Source of the DNA: Friedmanniella luteola
Lineage (GTDB): Bacteria; Actinomycetota; Actinomycetes; Propionibacteriales; Propionibacteriaceae
Reading direction: 5' to 3'
Length of the DNA stretch: 64,000 nucleotides
NCBI RefSeq assembly: GCF_900105065.1
Contig: NZ_LT629749.1
Location: 2,604,001 to 2,668,000, forward strand
The notes beneath the pieces are model-generated. The model made no database searches and had not been told where the DNA came from. It saw nothing but the letters and a program-made list of their open reading frames with translations. The position numbers were made by a program, and so were the translations under genes. Positions 15,596 through 25,217 of this stretch are shown here, one piece after another (within the stretch, counting starts at the first letter, position 1; each line of letters starts with the position of its first letter).

Positions 15596-17116
15596 ATGCG
15601 CGCACGACACCTGGTCCTGCTGGCCGCGGCGTTCGGCACCGCCGTGCTGGTCCCCCTCCCGGCAGCGGAGGGGGCGCCACCCGGCTGCCAGACCGAGGTG
15701 CCCGTCACCGGGGACGTGGACGGCGACGGGCTGGCCGACCTCGTCGTCGGCCTCCCCGGCTGGGACGGCACCGGCGCGGTGGACCTGCGGCTCACGTCGG
15801 CACCGAGCCGCCTGCTCGTCCCCGCCGACGTCGGCCTGCAGCCGGACGCGGGTGACGCCTTCGGCGCGGCGGTCGCGCTGGCCGACCTCGACGCCGACGG
15901 CTGCGACGACCTGGTCATCGGGGCCCCCGGCACCGTGGACGCCGGCCGGGTGCACGTCGTGTTCGGCGCCCCGGACGGCTTCCGCCCGACCGGCCGGCTC
16001 ACTCTCGACGCGGACGCCTCCCCCGCCGACCGGTTCGGGGCGTCGGTCAGCGTGTCGGAGCGCCGCGGACCGGCCGAGCAGCCGGCCGGGGCCGACCTCT
16101 GGGTCGGCTCGCCGGACGACAGCCCGGGCGCGGTGCGTCGGGCCGGTTCGGTCGCGCACTTCGCCGTGGCCGGGGCCGGCGAGCGCCCCGTGCTGGTCGA
16201 GAAGCTCGGCCAGGCCACCCCGGGCGTCCCGGGCACCCCGGAGGTCGACGACCGGTTCGGCGCCGTCCTGGCGGCGCGGCCGTCCGGCGTCCTCGTCGGG
16301 GTCCCGCAGGAGGACGTCGGGTCGCGCCGGGACGCGGGGGTGGTGACCGCGCTGGAGCTCCGCGACGCGGTGGAGGGCGTCGACGACGCCACGAGCTGGA
16401 CCCAGGACAGCGCGGGCGTGGCCGGCTCGGCCGAGGCCGGCGACCGCTTCGGCGCCGCGGTGGCGGCCTCCTCCGGCCACGCGCTCGTCGGGGTCCCGGG
16501 CGAGGACGTCGGGAGCCGGCGCGACGCCGGCATGGTCCAGATCTTCCGCGAGCCCACCGGCGGGGGCCTCCCCGTCCCGCGGTCGGGGCTGACCGAGGAC
16601 TCCCCCGGCGTCCCGGGGACCGCCGAGGCCGGTGACGAGTTGGGCGCCGCCGTCCTGGTCGGCGCCAACGTCGGGTGCACCGAAGGGGTGGTCCAGGCCG
16701 TCGCCGGCGCTCCCGGGGAGGACGTCCGCACCAACGGGGTCGACCGGGTCGACGCCGGCACGGTCCTCGTGGTCCCGCTGACCGCGCAGGAGGACTGCCC
16801 GCCCCGCTACGACGACCAGAGCAACCGGCTGGCCGGTGCGGCGGAGACCCGCGACCGGCTCGGCGCCGTGCTGGGACTGGGGCCGGTCCGCGACGACCAC
16901 GACGACGAGACGGGCGACCGGGTCTACGTCGGCGTGCCGCAGGAGGACCGCGGCACGGTCACCGATGCCGGGCTCGTCGTCGTGACGGCCAGCGGCACCG
17001 GCGCCGATGCGCACGCCCTGCAGGTCGCCGGCCGGCGGGTCCCGTCCGTGGGCTCCAGCCGCGGAGCCGTGCGCGGCCAGCGGTACGGCTCGGTGCTGGC
17101 GTCGCCCGCCGGCTGA
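15596..17116 (+). CDS. secreted FG-GAP repeat (integrin-alpha-like beta-propeller) protein
   Basis: The protein has 506 residues. A Sec signal peptide (MRARHLVLLAAAFGTAVLVP, cleavage probably after about residue 26) is followed by seven to eight repeats. Each has an F/LGA strand start and a VG(A/V)P turn, for example GDVDGDGLADLVVGLP, FGAAVALADLDADGCDDLVIGAP and FGAAVAASSGHALVGVPGEDVG. The first repeats keep the Asp-rich Ca2+ loops; later ones lose them and share a GEDVGSRRDAG element. It is likely an extracellular or wall-associated seven-blade propeller for adhesion or sugar binding. It is a single gene with TAGGCT (about 15506) as a possible -10 and GAGGAG before the ATG. There is no catalytic domain. 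Confidence 0.85.
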   Translation: MRARHLVLLAAAFGTAVLVPLPAAEGAPPGCQTEVPVTGDVDGDGLADLVVGLPGWDGTGAVDLRLTSAPSRLLVPADVGLQPDAGDAFGAAVALADLDADGCDDLVIGAPGTVDAGRVHVVFGAPDGFRPTGRLTLDADASPADRFGASVSVSERRGPAEQPAGADLWVGSPDDSPGAVRRAGSVAHFAVAGAGERPVLVEKLGQATPGVPGTPEVDDRFGAVLAARPSGVLVGVPQEDVGSRRDAGVVTALELRDAVEGVDDATSWTQDSAGVAGSAEAGDRFGAAVAASSGHALVGVPGEDVGSRRDAGMVQIFREPTGGGLPVPRSGLTEDSPGVPGTAEAGDELGAAVLVGANVGCTEGVVQAVAGAPGEDVRTNGVDRVDAGTVLVVPLTAQEDCPPRYDDQSNRLAGAAETRDRLGAVLGLGPVRDDHDDETGDRVYVGVPQEDRGTVTDAGLVVVTASGTGADAHALQVAGRRVPSVGSSRGAVRGQRYGSVLASPAG

Positions 17117-17125
17117 GTCCCGCTG

Positions 17126-17149
17126 GCGGCCGCGGAGCTCCGTGGCCGC
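17126..17149 (+). terminator. 24-nt palindrome after the FG-GAP gene
   Basis: GCGGCC-G-CGGAG pairs with CTCCG-T-GGCCGC to give a near-perfect stem (one G-T pair) starting 10 nt after the stop. There is no T tail. The next 230 bp before the gene at 17383 show nothing further. Confidence 0.4.
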
Positions 17150-17382
17150 GCCTCCTGGGAGACCCGCCCGAGACGCCCTGACACTCCGCCCCGGGCGAGC
17201 CGAGCAGCGATCCTCCCCAGGATCAGCGCCGCTCTGGGACCACTCACCTCCGGGGGGATGGCGGCGAGGATCCGTGGCACCCAACCTACTCGTGCGCGAC
17301 CGGACTCGCCGTGCCCACACGACCTCGCTCCCGGCCGCCGTGACCGTCGACGGGGCGCCGCGGTGCGTGGCACGATCCTGGG

Positions 17383-18048
17383 GTGCCCGCAGCCGTGGAC
17401 GACGCCGTGCTGACCAACGCCACCTGGTGCGACGGGGTCTGCCGCGGCGTGGGCCTGCCCACCCGCTGGTCGGCGGACGCCTGGTCGACCGCGCGCCGCT
17501 CCCCCGCCGGCTACCCCGACGCGGTGACCCTGCGGCGGGGGCTGGCGGTCGGGACCGTGCTGGCCGGCGTGGAGGACGGGCCCGGCTGCTCGGTCAAGGA
17601 CAGCTTCACCGACCTCGACCTGGCGCCGGCCGGGTTCGCGGTGCTGTTCGAGGCCCGCTGGATCCGGCGCCCCGCGCCGACCAGCGCGTCCCCGCCGACG
17701 CTGTCCTGGACCGAGGTCCGCGCCGCTGGCGAGCTCGCGGCGTGGTGCCGCCGGCTGGACGTGCCGCCGCTGCCGCCCGTGCTGCTCGCGCAGGAGGGTC
17801 TGCACGTCTTCGCCGCCGACGAGGTGGGCGCCGGGTTCGTGCTGAGCCGGACGGGTCCGGTGGTCGGCGTCGCCTACGCCGTGCCCGGGACGGCCGATCC
17901 CGCGGCGCTCTGGGCGGACCTGGTCGGGCTCGCCCGGCGCCGCCACCCGGGCGCGGACCTCGTCGGCTACGAGCGCGGGGCCGACCTCGAGCACGCCCGG
18001 GCCGCCGGCTTCGCCGTCACCGGGTCCCTGCGGGTCTGGATGCGCTGA
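17383..18048 (+). CDS. hypothetical protein, GNAT-like layout
   Basis: I do not recognise a named family for this 221-residue soluble protein. The C-terminal part (VGAGFVLSRTGPVVGVAYAVPGT, LVGLARRRHPGADLVGYERG, AAGFAVTGSLRVWMR) resembles the last strands of GNAT acyltransferase-like proteins, where L-x-x-A-x-x-xGF-x-x-x-G ends the fold. The N-terminal part has TWCDGVCRGVGLP, with two nearby cysteines. The acetyl-CoA loop is not evident, so it may be a degenerate member. GTG 17383 is used; GTG 17395 is possible. It stands alone, with a strong hairpin after it. Confidence 0.55.
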   Translation: MPAAVDDAVLTNATWCDGVCRGVGLPTRWSADAWSTARRSPAGYPDAVTLRRGLAVGTVLAGVEDGPGCSVKDSFTDLDLAPAGFAVLFEARWIRRPAPTSASPPTLSWTEVRAAGELAAWCRRLDVPPLPPVLLAQEGLHVFAADEVGAGFVLSRTGPVVGVAYAVPGTADPAALWADLVGLARRRHPGADLVGYERGADLEHARAAGFAVTGSLRVWMR

Positions 18049-18121
18049 GTGTGCGTGCGCGGGTTCTCGAGGCGGTGCGTCGGGAGGGCTCGGGCGGTGC
18101 GGCCTGGTCGGCCGCACGTGC

Positions 18122-18176
18122 GGGACGGAGCGGCCCCCGCCGCATCGGGCCGCGTCAGGGGCCGCTCGCCGTCCCC
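18122..18176 (+). terminator. long hairpin after the 17383 gene
   Basis: GGGACGG-AGCGGCCCC (18122-18137 region) pairs with GGGGCCGCTC-G-CCGTCCC (18158-18175), interrupted by a small bulge, around a 20-nt loop. It lies 74 nt after the stop and is the strongest hairpin in the 422-bp gap. The rest of the gap holds only the palindrome at 18337. Confidence 0.5.
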
Positions 18177-18336
18177 TCCCCAGGTGACGACCAGGCGACC
18201 TCCACCGCGGGACCGCCGGAGCGGGGCCGGCCGGAGGGGGCCGCCCCTGCAGGCTACGGCAGTGGAGCCGTTCGCGGGGGGGCGCCGATCCGAGCAGGGG
18301 ACCACGACCCGGCCGCGGTCTCGTGACGAACGCTGG

Positions 18337-18351
18337 GTTTACACCGTAAAC
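18337..18351. promoter_or_regulatory. AT-rich palindromic operator GTTTAC-ACC-GTAAAC
   Basis: This perfect 6-bp inverted repeat with a 3-bp spacer is strikingly A/T-rich in this genome. It is 120 bp upstream of the GAF-ANTAR gene. The size and symmetry fit a homodimeric helix-turn-helix repressor of TetR/GntR type. The cognate regulator is not evident in the window. Confidence 0.5.
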
Positions 18352-18470
18352 TCTGGTCGACCACCCGCCGAGAACCGCCCGACCCGGCCTCCGACGACCG
18401 CCGCCGCGGCGAGGAGCGCGCCGGGTGCGGGCGGGCCCGGACCGCAGCAGGAGCAGGAGGGACGACGAGC

Positions 18471-19166
18471 GTGGAGGCGAGCCTCGCCAGGGGCCTGGCC
18501 CGGGCAGCGCGGGCGATGGCCCACCAGCCGGACCTGCAGGCCACCCTGGACACCGTCTGCGCCGAGGCCGTGGCCGCTGTCGGGGCCGACGCCTGCAGCA
18601 TCTTCCTGCTGCGCAAGGGCACCGTGCACACCGCCGCCGTGTCCACCCCGGAGCTCCGGGCCGCCGAGGAGGCGCAGGTGGCGGCCGGCGAGGGCCCGTG
18701 CCTGGACGTCGTCCGGCAGCGGCGCGTCGTGGACGTGCCCGACCTCCGCACCGAGCGTCGGTGGCCACGGTGGGCCCCGCGGATGGTCGAGCTCGGCTGG
18801 CTCAGCGTGCTGAGCGTCCCCCTCGTCGAGCGGGACCGGACGGTGGGGTCGCTCAACTTCGTGTCCCGCGCCGCCGGCGGCCTCGGGGAGCCGGCCGCCG
18901 ACGTCGGGCGCCTGTTCGCCGAGCACGCCTCGCTGGCCCTCACCGCCGCCCGCACGGAGTACTCCCTGGTCGAGGCGGTCGGCACCCGGCACGCGGTCGG
19001 CCTGGCCCAGGGCATCCTCATGGAGCGCTACGGGCTGGACGTCGACCGGGCCTTCGAGGCGATGCGCCGGTGCTCGCAGGAGGGGAACGTCAAGCTGCGG
19101 AGCGTCGCCGAGCACGTCGTCCGGGACCGCCGGCTGCCGGGCGGCGACGCCGCCGTCCGCGGCTGA
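18471..19166 (+). CDS. GAF and ANTAR domain regulator
   Basis: This 231-residue cytoplasmic protein has a GAF sensor domain at about residues 20-160 (DACSIFLLRKG, AGEGPCLDVVRQRR, LSVLSVPLVERDRTVGSLNF). An ANTAR RNA-binding three-helix domain follows at about 165-225 (HAVGLAQGILMERYGLDVDRAFEAM). ANTAR proteins prevent transcription termination by holding tandem hairpins apart. GAF-ANTAR proteins are very common in actinobacteria, and their signals are mostly unknown. The GTG start at 18471 has no strong ribosome site apart from GGAGGGACGACGA about 12 nt upstream. The upstream palindrome may control it. It converges on pdxT, 3 bp apart. Confidence 0.88.
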   Translation: MEASLARGLARAARAMAHQPDLQATLDTVCAEAVAAVGADACSIFLLRKGTVHTAAVSTPELRAAEEAQVAAGEGPCLDVVRQRRVVDVPDLRTERRWPRWAPRMVELGWLSVLSVPLVERDRTVGSLNFVSRAAGGLGEPAADVGRLFAEHASLALTAARTEYSLVEAVGTRHAVGLAQGILMERYGLDVDRAFEAMRRCSQEGNVKLRSVAEHVVRDRRLPGGDAAVRG

Positions 19167-19169
19167 GCC

Positions 19170-19775
19170 TCAGCGGCGGACGCAGCTCTCCAGGAACAGC
19201 GCGTGCAGCCGGCGGTCCGCGGTGGCCTCGGGGTGGAACGAGGTGGCCATCAGGACCCCCTGCCGGACGGCGACAGCGCGGGTCGTCCCGTCGGCGGGCA
19301 GGGCCACCGAGGCGAGCACCTCGACCGACGGTCCTGACCGCTCCACCCAGGGCGCCCGGATGAACACCGCGTGGACGGGCCCGCCCGGCACGCCGCAGAC
19401 GTCGAGGTCGGCCTCGAAGGAGTCGGTCTGCCGCCCGAACGCGTTGCGCCGGACCGCCACGTCCAGGCCGCCGAACGTCTGCTGGTCCGGCCGGCCGTCC
19501 AGCAGCTCGGCCGCCAGCAGGATCATCCCCGCGCACGAGCCGTAGGCGGGCAGGCCGGCGGCGAGCGCCGCCCGCAACGGCCCGCGCAGGCCGGTCACCC
19601 GCGCCAGGGTGTCGATGGCCGTGGACTCCCCCCCCGGCAGCACCAGGCCGTCGAGACCGGCCAGCTCCGCGGCGCGGCGCACCCGCCGGGTCGTCGCCCC
19701 GCAGGCCGTGAGGGCGCGCTCGTGGTCGACGACGTCCCCCTGCAGGGCGAGGACGCCGACGAGCGGCCCGCTCAC
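19170..19775 (-). CDS. pdxT: pyridoxal 5'-phosphate synthase glutaminase subunit PdxT
   Basis: This 201-residue class I amidotransferase releases ammonia from glutamine and passes it to PdxS for vitamin B6 synthesis (DXP-independent route). Visible motifs are [12 protein letters not shown] at the N-terminus, LPGGEST, the nucleophile Cys in YGSCAGMI (about residue 81) and the His-Glu pair in SFHPEAT. The length is standard. The GTG start overlaps the pdxS stop (GTGA), so the two subunits are translationally coupled in the order pdxS-pdxT. Confidence 0.95.
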   Translation of the reverse strand: MSGPLVGVLALQGDVVDHERALTACGATTRRVRRAAELAGLDGLVLPGGESTAIDTLARVTGLRGPLRAALAAGLPAYGSCAGMILLAAELLDGRPDQQTFGGLDVAVRRNAFGRQTDSFEADLDVCGVPGGPVHAVFIRAPWVERSGPSVEVLASVALPADGTTRAVAVRQGVLMATSFHPEATADRRLHALFLESCVRR

Positions 19776-20689
19776 CAGCCGCGCTCGGCCAGCCGGTGCG
19801 GCTGCGGGATGTCGTCGACGTTGATGCCCACCATGGCCTCGCCCAGTCCGCGGGACACCTTGGCGATGACGTCGGGGGCGTCGAAGAACGTGGTGGCCTG
19901 GACGATGGCCGCCGCCCGCTGCTCGGGGTTGCCCGACTTGAAGATGCCGGAGCCGACGAAGACCCCCTCGGCGCCGAGCTGCATCATCATCGCCGCGTCG
20001 GCGGGGGTGGCGATGCCGCCGGCCGTGAAGAGCACCACCGGCAGCTTCCCGGCGGCCGCGACCTCGGCGACGAGGGCGTAGGGCGCACCCAGCTCCTTGG
20101 CCGCGAGGTACAGCTCGTCGGCGGGCAGGCTCTGCAGCCGGCGGATCTCGCCGCGGATCGTCCGCATGTGCGTGGTCGCGTTGGAGACGTCACCGGTCCC
20201 CGCCTCGCCCTTGGACCGGATCATCGCCGCGCCCTCGTTGATCCGGCGCAGTGCCTCGCCGAGGTTCGTCGCCCCGCAGACGAAGGGCACCGTGAACGAC
20301 CACTTGTCGATGTGGTGGGCGTAGTCGGCCGGGGTCAGCACCTCCGACTCGTCGACGTAGTCGACGCCGAGGGACTGCAGCACCTGGGCCTCGACGAAGT
20401 GCCCGATCCGGGCCTTCGCCATCACCGGGATCGAGACGGTGGCGATGATCGAGTCGATCATGTCCGGGTCGCTCATCCGGGACACGCCGCCCTGCGCACG
20501 GATGTCGGCGGGCACCCGCTCCAGCGCCATCACCGCGACCGCCCCGGCGTCCTCGGCGATCCTGGCCTGCTCGGCGGTGACCACGTCCATGATCACGCCG
20601 CCCTTGAGCATGTCGGCCATCCCGCGCTTCACCCGGTCGGTGCCGACCTGGGCTGCGGTGCCGTCGGCCGGGGTGTTCGGAGTCGTCAT
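19772..20689 (-). CDS. pdxS: pyridoxal 5'-phosphate synthase lyase subunit PdxS
   Basis: This 305-residue (beta/alpha)8 enzyme condenses ribose 5-phosphate, glyceraldehyde 3-phosphate and ammonia into PLP. Family hallmarks are KGGVIMDVV, the Schiff-base lysine in [36 protein letters not shown] and [14 protein letters not shown], ending in the glycine-rich phosphate site [14 protein letters not shown]. It is full length, and the start is the ATG at 20689. It is the first gene of the pdxST operon, which converges on the GAF-ANTAR gene. The PucR gene upstream is on the same strand with a 61-bp gap, so partial read-through is possible. Confidence 0.97.
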   Translation of the reverse strand: MTTPNTPADGTAAQVGTDRVKRGMADMLKGGVIMDVVTAEQARIAEDAGAVAVMALERVPADIRAQGGVSRMSDPDMIDSIIATVSIPVMAKARIGHFVEAQVLQSLGVDYVDESEVLTPADYAHHIDKWSFTVPFVCGATNLGEALRRINEGAAMIRSKGEAGTGDVSNATTHMRTIRGEIRRLQSLPADELYLAAKELGAPYALVAEVAAAGKLPVVLFTAGGIATPADAAMMMQLGAEGVFVGSGIFKSGNPEQRAAAIVQATTFFDAPDVIAKVSRGLGEAMVGINVDDIPQPHRLAERGW

Positions 20690-20750
20690 GGGACCATCCT
20701 CGTCGCTCGACGCCCCGTCCGCGACCGCGTCCAGCCGCCAGCCACCGCGG

Positions 20751-22418
20751 TCAGCGCGGCGACCGGCGCAGCACCGCCAGCTGCAGCTCGACGAGCAGCC
20801 GGGTGTCGGCGTCGGCCAGCTCCATCCCCAGCAGCTGCTCGGCCCGCCGCAGCCGGTAGCGCAGGGTGTTGGGGTGCACGCTCAGCTCGGTGGCGGCGGC
20901 GCGGACGTCGCCGAAGTGGCGCAGGTGGGCCTCGACGCTCGACCGCAGGGCCGACCCGTGGCGCGCGTCGTAGGCCAGCAGCGTGTCCAGCCGGGGGTCG
21001 CGGAGCGCCGGCTCCGCGGCCACCAGGTCGAGGACCTCGCCCAGCAGCACCGCCGTCCGGGCGTCGGCCAGGGTGGTGACGCCCTCCTCCGCCGGCGTCT
21101 GGTCGAGCACCCGGTCGACCTCGGCCCGCGCCAACGGCACCTCGGCCAGCGAGGCCACGGGGGCCGCGACGGCCGCCCGCAGACCGGCACCCGGTCGGCT
21201 GCGGAGCCGGCCGAGCACCCCGCTGGTCCAGCCCGCCACGGCGGTCGCCGTCCCCGCCCGCGGCAGCAGCAGGTAGATCCGGTCGCCCAGGGTGGTGACC
21301 AGCGACTCGCGCGCGAACGCGCTCGCGTGCAGCCGCAGCGCGTCCGCCCGCTCCCCCAGCAGCTCGGCCGGAGCCGGGCCGACGGCGCCGAAGCCGACGA
21401 CCACGGCCGGGCCCCCGGTCGGGAGGCCGAGCGAGGCCGCGAGCGAGGGGACGTCGACCCCGCCGCCGCGCGCCCCGAGCAGCCGCTGGATCTGCACGGC
21501 CTCGTGCGTGGGGGCGTCCCGGGCGCGGGTGATCAGCCGCGCCGCGACGGCCGACGCCCCGCGGAGCACCGCCTCCGCGTCGGGCGCGAGCGCTGCCGCG
21601 CCCTCCTGCACCCAGATGGTGCCCAGCAGCCGGGGCCGGGGCGGCCGGCCCGGCAGCACCTCGGCGACCGTCTCGCGCATGCTGACCACCAGCCGCCGTC
21701 GGAGGCCCAGCTCGGCGTCGGCGGGCACCTCGACCACGGCGTCGGAGCGCCGCAGCCGGTCGTAGACCCCCCAGGCCCGGAGCCGTTCCAGGTACCGGGG
21801 CGGGCCGGCGCGGCCGAGGATCGACAGCCGGCGGAGCTCGTCGGCGGCGTCGTCGGAGGCCGAGTAGGCCAGCACCCGCGCGTGCTCGTCCTCGATGCTC
21901 ACCATCCCGCGGGTCAGCGCGGAGAGCGTCTGCGCGAGTCCCGCCAGGTCGGTGTCGACGCCGGCGGTACCGCGGGCCAGCGGGGAGTCCGCGCCGCCGA
22001 GCGAGCGCTCGAGCAGGTCGCGGGCGGTGGCCAGCAGCTGCTCCCAGCGCGCCTGCGGGTGCACGCCCACCAGCGCGACGCCGGCGGCCCGGGCCGCGGC
22101 GACCAGCGCCGGCGCCCGGCCCGCGGCCTTGGTCAGCACCGCGGCGGGACGCCCTTCGGCCGGCCGGCCGGCCAGCCAGCCCGCCGCGTCGGCCGCCGGG
22201 ACGCCGGCCAGCAACCACAGCTCGGCGGGTCCCCGCGGGCGCGTCGCCGGGTCCGCCAGGTCGTCGGCGTCCACCAGCGCGACGGTCGCCACCTCCACCG
22301 GGGCCGGTCCGGGGACGACCAGCTCGGCCGAGGCCGGTGCCAGCGCGCGGAGCAGCGCGTCCAGCGGCACCCGGCCGGGCGTCCAGGCCGGGGAGGCCCC
22401 GGCGTCGGTCGTGGTCAC
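20751..22418 (-). CDS. PucR-family regulator, probably of proline catabolism
   Basis: This 555-residue protein has an N-terminal PucR-like sensor region, a central GGDEF-related segment typical of CdaR/PucR regulators and a C-terminal PucR helix-turn-helix ([26 protein letters not shown], near residue 510). Of two adjacent GTG codons, 22418 is preferred because AAAGGAGG then has the better 6-nt spacing. It is divergent from pruA-pruB with 124 bp between starts. PucR-type activators next to proline dehydrogenase genes control proline use in other actinobacteria, so the same role is inferred here. Confidence 0.82.
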   Translation of the reverse strand: MTTTDAGASPAWTPGRVPLDALLRALAPASAELVVPGPAPVEVATVALVDADDLADPATRPRGPAELWLLAGVPAADAAGWLAGRPAEGRPAAVLTKAAGRAPALVAAARAAGVALVGVHPQARWEQLLATARDLLERSLGGADSPLARGTAGVDTDLAGLAQTLSALTRGMVSIEDEHARVLAYSASDDAADELRRLSILGRAGPPRYLERLRAWGVYDRLRRSDAVVEVPADAELGLRRRLVVSMRETVAEVLPGRPPRPRLLGTIWVQEGAAALAPDAEAVLRGASAVAARLITRARDAPTHEAVQIQRLLGARGGGVDVPSLAASLGLPTGGPAVVVGFGAVGPAPAELLGERADALRLHASAFARESLVTTLGDRIYLLLPRAGTATAVAGWTSGVLGRLRSRPGAGLRAAVAAPVASLAEVPLARAEVDRVLDQTPAEEGVTTLADARTAVLLGEVLDLVAAEPALRDPRLDTLLAYDARHGSALRSSVEAHLRHFGDVRAAATELSVHPNTLRYRLRRAEQLLGMELADADTRLLVELQLAVLRRSPR

Positions 22419-22542
22419 CACGCTCCTCCTTTGTCGGATCGGACGAAGTCTAGAGCCGGAGTTCAGCCCGTCGGCTGAGACGTCGGCGGCTCCTCGCGGC
22501 TTGGATGGAGTCCTCCACCCCCGCCCACCTCGAGGAGATCCC

Positions 22543-24222
22543 GTGGACGCCGCCACCGTCGTGCCCGTTCCGACCAACGAGCCGGTGCACGACTACGCCC
22601 CGGGCAGCCCCGAGCGGGCCCGGCTGGAGGCCAGGCTCGCCGAGCTCGCCGCCACCCCGCAGGACCTCCAGCAGGTGATCGGCGGCCGCCGCCGCCGCGC
22701 CACCGGCGCGGAGCAGCAGGTGGTCCAACCGCACCGGCACGCCGCGGTGATCGGGCGCTACACCGACGCCACGCACGCCGATGTCGCCGACGCCGTGGAG
22801 GCCTGTCAGGCCGCCGCGCCGGCCTGGCGCGACCTCCCCTTCGACGAGCGTGCCGCGGTGTTCCTCCGCGCCGCCGACCTGCTGGCCGGCCCGTGGCGGG
22901 AGACGATCGCCGCCGCCACGATGCTCGGCCAGTCGAAGACGGCCTACCAGGCCGAGATCGACAGCCCCTGCGAGCTGGTCGACTTCCTGCGCTTCAACGT
23001 GCACTTCGCCGCCCAGATCCTCGCCGACCAGCCGGTCTCCTCCCCCGGCGTGTGGAACCGGGTGGAGTACCGGCCCCTGGAGGGCTTCGTCTACGCGATC
23101 ACCCCGTTCAACTTCACCGCCATCGCCGGCAACCTGCCCACCGCGCCCGCGCTGATGGGCAACACCGTGCTGTGGAAGCCGTCGCCGACCCAGGCGGTCG
23201 CCGCGTACCTCACGCTGCAGCTGCTGGAGGCGGCCGGCCTGCCGGACGGGGTGATCAACCTCGTCCTGGGCGACGGCCCGCTGGTCTCGGAGGTGGCCCT
23301 GGCCGACCCCCGGCTGGCCGGCATCCACTTCACCGGCTCGACGGCCACCTTCCAGTCGCTGTGGAGCCAGGTCGGCGCCAACATCGGCCGCTACGCCGGC
23401 TACCCGCGGCTGGTCGGGGAGACGGGCGGCAAGGACTTCGTCGTCGCGCACAGCTCCGCCGACCCCGACGTGCTCACCACCGCGCTGATCCGGGGCGCTT
23501 TCGACTACCAGGGCCAGAAGTGCTCGGCGGCCTCGCGGGCCTTCGTCCCCCGCTCGGTCTGGGACCGGATGGGCGACGACCTCGTCGCCAAGGTGGGTGG
23601 GCTCAGCTACGGCGACGTCACCGACCTGAGCCACTACGGCGGCGCCGTCATCGACCAGCGCGCCTTCGACCGCAACGTCGCGGCCATCGAGCGCGCGAAG
23701 GCCACCAGCAGCATCACCATCCCCGTCGGCGGCAGCTACGACGACCGCGAGGGCTACTTCGTCCAGCCGACGGTGCTGCTCGGCGACGACCCGTCCGACG
23801 AGGCGTTCCGCACCGAGTACTTCGGCCCGATCCTGTCCGTGCACGTCTACGACGACCGCGCGCCGGGCGCCTGGGGCGACCTGCTCGGCTCCGTCGACCG
23901 GGGTTCGGCGTACGCGCTGACGGGAGCGGTCATCGCCACGGACCGGCACGCCGTGCAGGAGGCCAGCCACGCGCTGCGCTTCGCCGCGGGCAACTTCTAC
24001 GTCAACGACAAGCCGACCGGCGCCGTCGTCGGCCAGCAGCCGTTCGGCGGGGGTCGGGCGTCCGGGACCAACGACAAGGCCGGCTCGGCGCAGAACCTGC
24101 TGCGCTGGACGTCGGCCCGGACCATCAAGGAGACGTTCGTCCCGGCGACCGACCACCGCTACGCCCACCAGGGGCCGCAGACGGGGGCCCAGCGCGAGTC
24201 GGCGGGGCGGGAGTCCGCCTGA
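22543..24222 (+). CDS. pruA: L-glutamate gamma-semialdehyde (1-pyrroline-5-carboxylate) dehydrogenase
   Basis: This 559-residue NAD-dependent aldehyde dehydrogenase oxidises P5C/glutamate semialdehyde to glutamate, the second step of proline breakdown. Visible motifs are YAITPFNFTAIAGN, the general-base Glu in LVGETGGKDF, the nucleophile Cys in DYQGQKCSAASR (about residue 328) and the C-terminal PFGGGRASGTNDKAG. The length matches monofunctional P5C dehydrogenases. GTG 22543 has GAGGAG 5 nt upstream. Its stop overlaps the next ATG by one base (TGATG), coupling it to proline dehydrogenase. Confidence 0.95.
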   Translation: MDAATVVPVPTNEPVHDYAPGSPERARLEARLAELAATPQDLQQVIGGRRRRATGAEQQVVQPHRHAAVIGRYTDATHADVADAVEACQAAAPAWRDLPFDERAAVFLRAADLLAGPWRETIAAATMLGQSKTAYQAEIDSPCELVDFLRFNVHFAAQILADQPVSSPGVWNRVEYRPLEGFVYAITPFNFTAIAGNLPTAPALMGNTVLWKPSPTQAVAAYLTLQLLEAAGLPDGVINLVLGDGPLVSEVALADPRLAGIHFTGSTATFQSLWSQVGANIGRYAGYPRLVGETGGKDFVVAHSSADPDVLTTALIRGAFDYQGQKCSAASRAFVPRSVWDRMGDDLVAKVGGLSYGDVTDLSHYGGAVIDQRAFDRNVAAIERAKATSSITIPVGGSYDDREGYFVQPTVLLGDDPSDEAFRTEYFGPILSVHVYDDRAPGAWGDLLGSVDRGSAYALTGAVIATDRHAVQEASHALRFAAGNFYVNDKPTGAVVGQQPFGGGRASGTNDKAGSAQNLLRWTSARTIKETFVPATDHRYAHQGPQTGAQRESAGRESA

Positions 24223-25202
24223 TGGCCGCGCTGCTCGACCACCCCGTCCTGGCCAACCCGCTGCGGCCCGTGCTGCTGGCCGCCGGTCGCTCACCGCGGC
24301 TGGGGCGGACCGTCAGCCGGCTGGGTCTCACCCGCCGCGTCGTCGACCGCTTCGTGCCCGGGGAGTCCGAGCGCTCGGTGGTGGAGGCCGCCGCGGCCCT
24401 GCTGGCGTCGGGCCGCTTCGTCTCGGTCGACCACCTCGGCGAGGACACCACCGACGCCGCCCAGGCCGAGGCCACCGTGCAGGCCTACCTGTCGTTGCTG
24501 CGCGCCTACGCCGACCTGCCCGTGCCGGCCGGGTCGGCGGTGCCGGCGCTGGAGATCTCGCTCAAGCTCTCCGCCCTCGGCCAGGCGCTGCCGGGGAACG
24601 GCGACGAGGTCGCCCTGGCGAACGCCCGCACCCTCTGCCGGGCCGCTGACGCCGCCGGGGTGTGGGTGAACGTGGACGCCGAGGACCACACCACCACCGA
24701 CGCGACGCTGGCGGTCGTCCGCGCGCTGCGCGAGGACCACCCCACGGTGGCGACGGTGCTGCAGGCCTACCTGCACCGCACGGAGGACGACTGCCGGAGC
24801 CTGGCCGGGACCGGCTCGCGGGTCCGCCTGTGCAAGGGCGCCTACGCCGAGCCCGCGTCGGTGGCCTTCCAGGGCGCGGCCGAGGTGGACGCCTCGTACG
24901 CGCGGTGCCTGGAGGTGCTGATGCGGGGCGCGGGCTACCCGATGGTCGCCAGCCACGACCCGGCCCTGATCGACGCCGCGCTGGCCCTCGTGACCGAGAC
25001 GGGGCGCGGGCCGGACGACTACGAGTTCCAGATGCTCTACGGCATCCGGGACGCCGAGCAGCGCCGGCTGGTCGCCGAGGGGCACCACGTCCGCGTCTAC
25101 ACCCCGTACGGCGACCAGTGGTACGGCTACTTCATGCGCCGGCTGGCCGAGCGCCCCGCGAACCTGGTGTTCTTCCTGCGCTCGCTGGTCAGCCGCGGCT
25201 GA
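24222..25202 (+). CDS. pruB: proline dehydrogenase (monofunctional, FAD-dependent)
   Basis: This 326-residue (beta/alpha)8 flavoenzyme oxidises proline to P5C and passes electrons to the respiratory quinone pool. Conserved segments are EISLKLSALG, RLCKGAYAEP, ASHDPALIDAA and the C-terminal YTPYGDQWYGYFMRRLAERPANL-type tail (RRLAERPAN). It corresponds to the short monofunctional type, as in mycobacterial PruB. The ATG is fused to the pruA stop (TGATG), so both enzymes are made from one mRNA. It converges on the universal stress gene, 15 bp apart. Confidence 0.94.
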   Translation: MAALLDHPVLANPLRPVLLAAGRSPRLGRTVSRLGLTRRVVDRFVPGESERSVVEAAAALLASGRFVSVDHLGEDTTDAAQAEATVQAYLSLLRAYADLPVPAGSAVPALEISLKLSALGQALPGNGDEVALANARTLCRAADAAGVWVNVDAEDHTTTDATLAVVRALREDHPTVATVLQAYLHRTEDDCRSLAGTGSRVRLCKGAYAEPASVAFQGAAEVDASYARCLEVLMRGAGYPMVASHDPALIDAALALVTETGRGPDDYEFQMLYGIRDAEQRRLVAEGHHVRVYTPYGDQWYGYFMRRLAERPANLVFFLRSLVSRG

Positions 25203-25217
25203 GCGTCGGGTCCCCGG

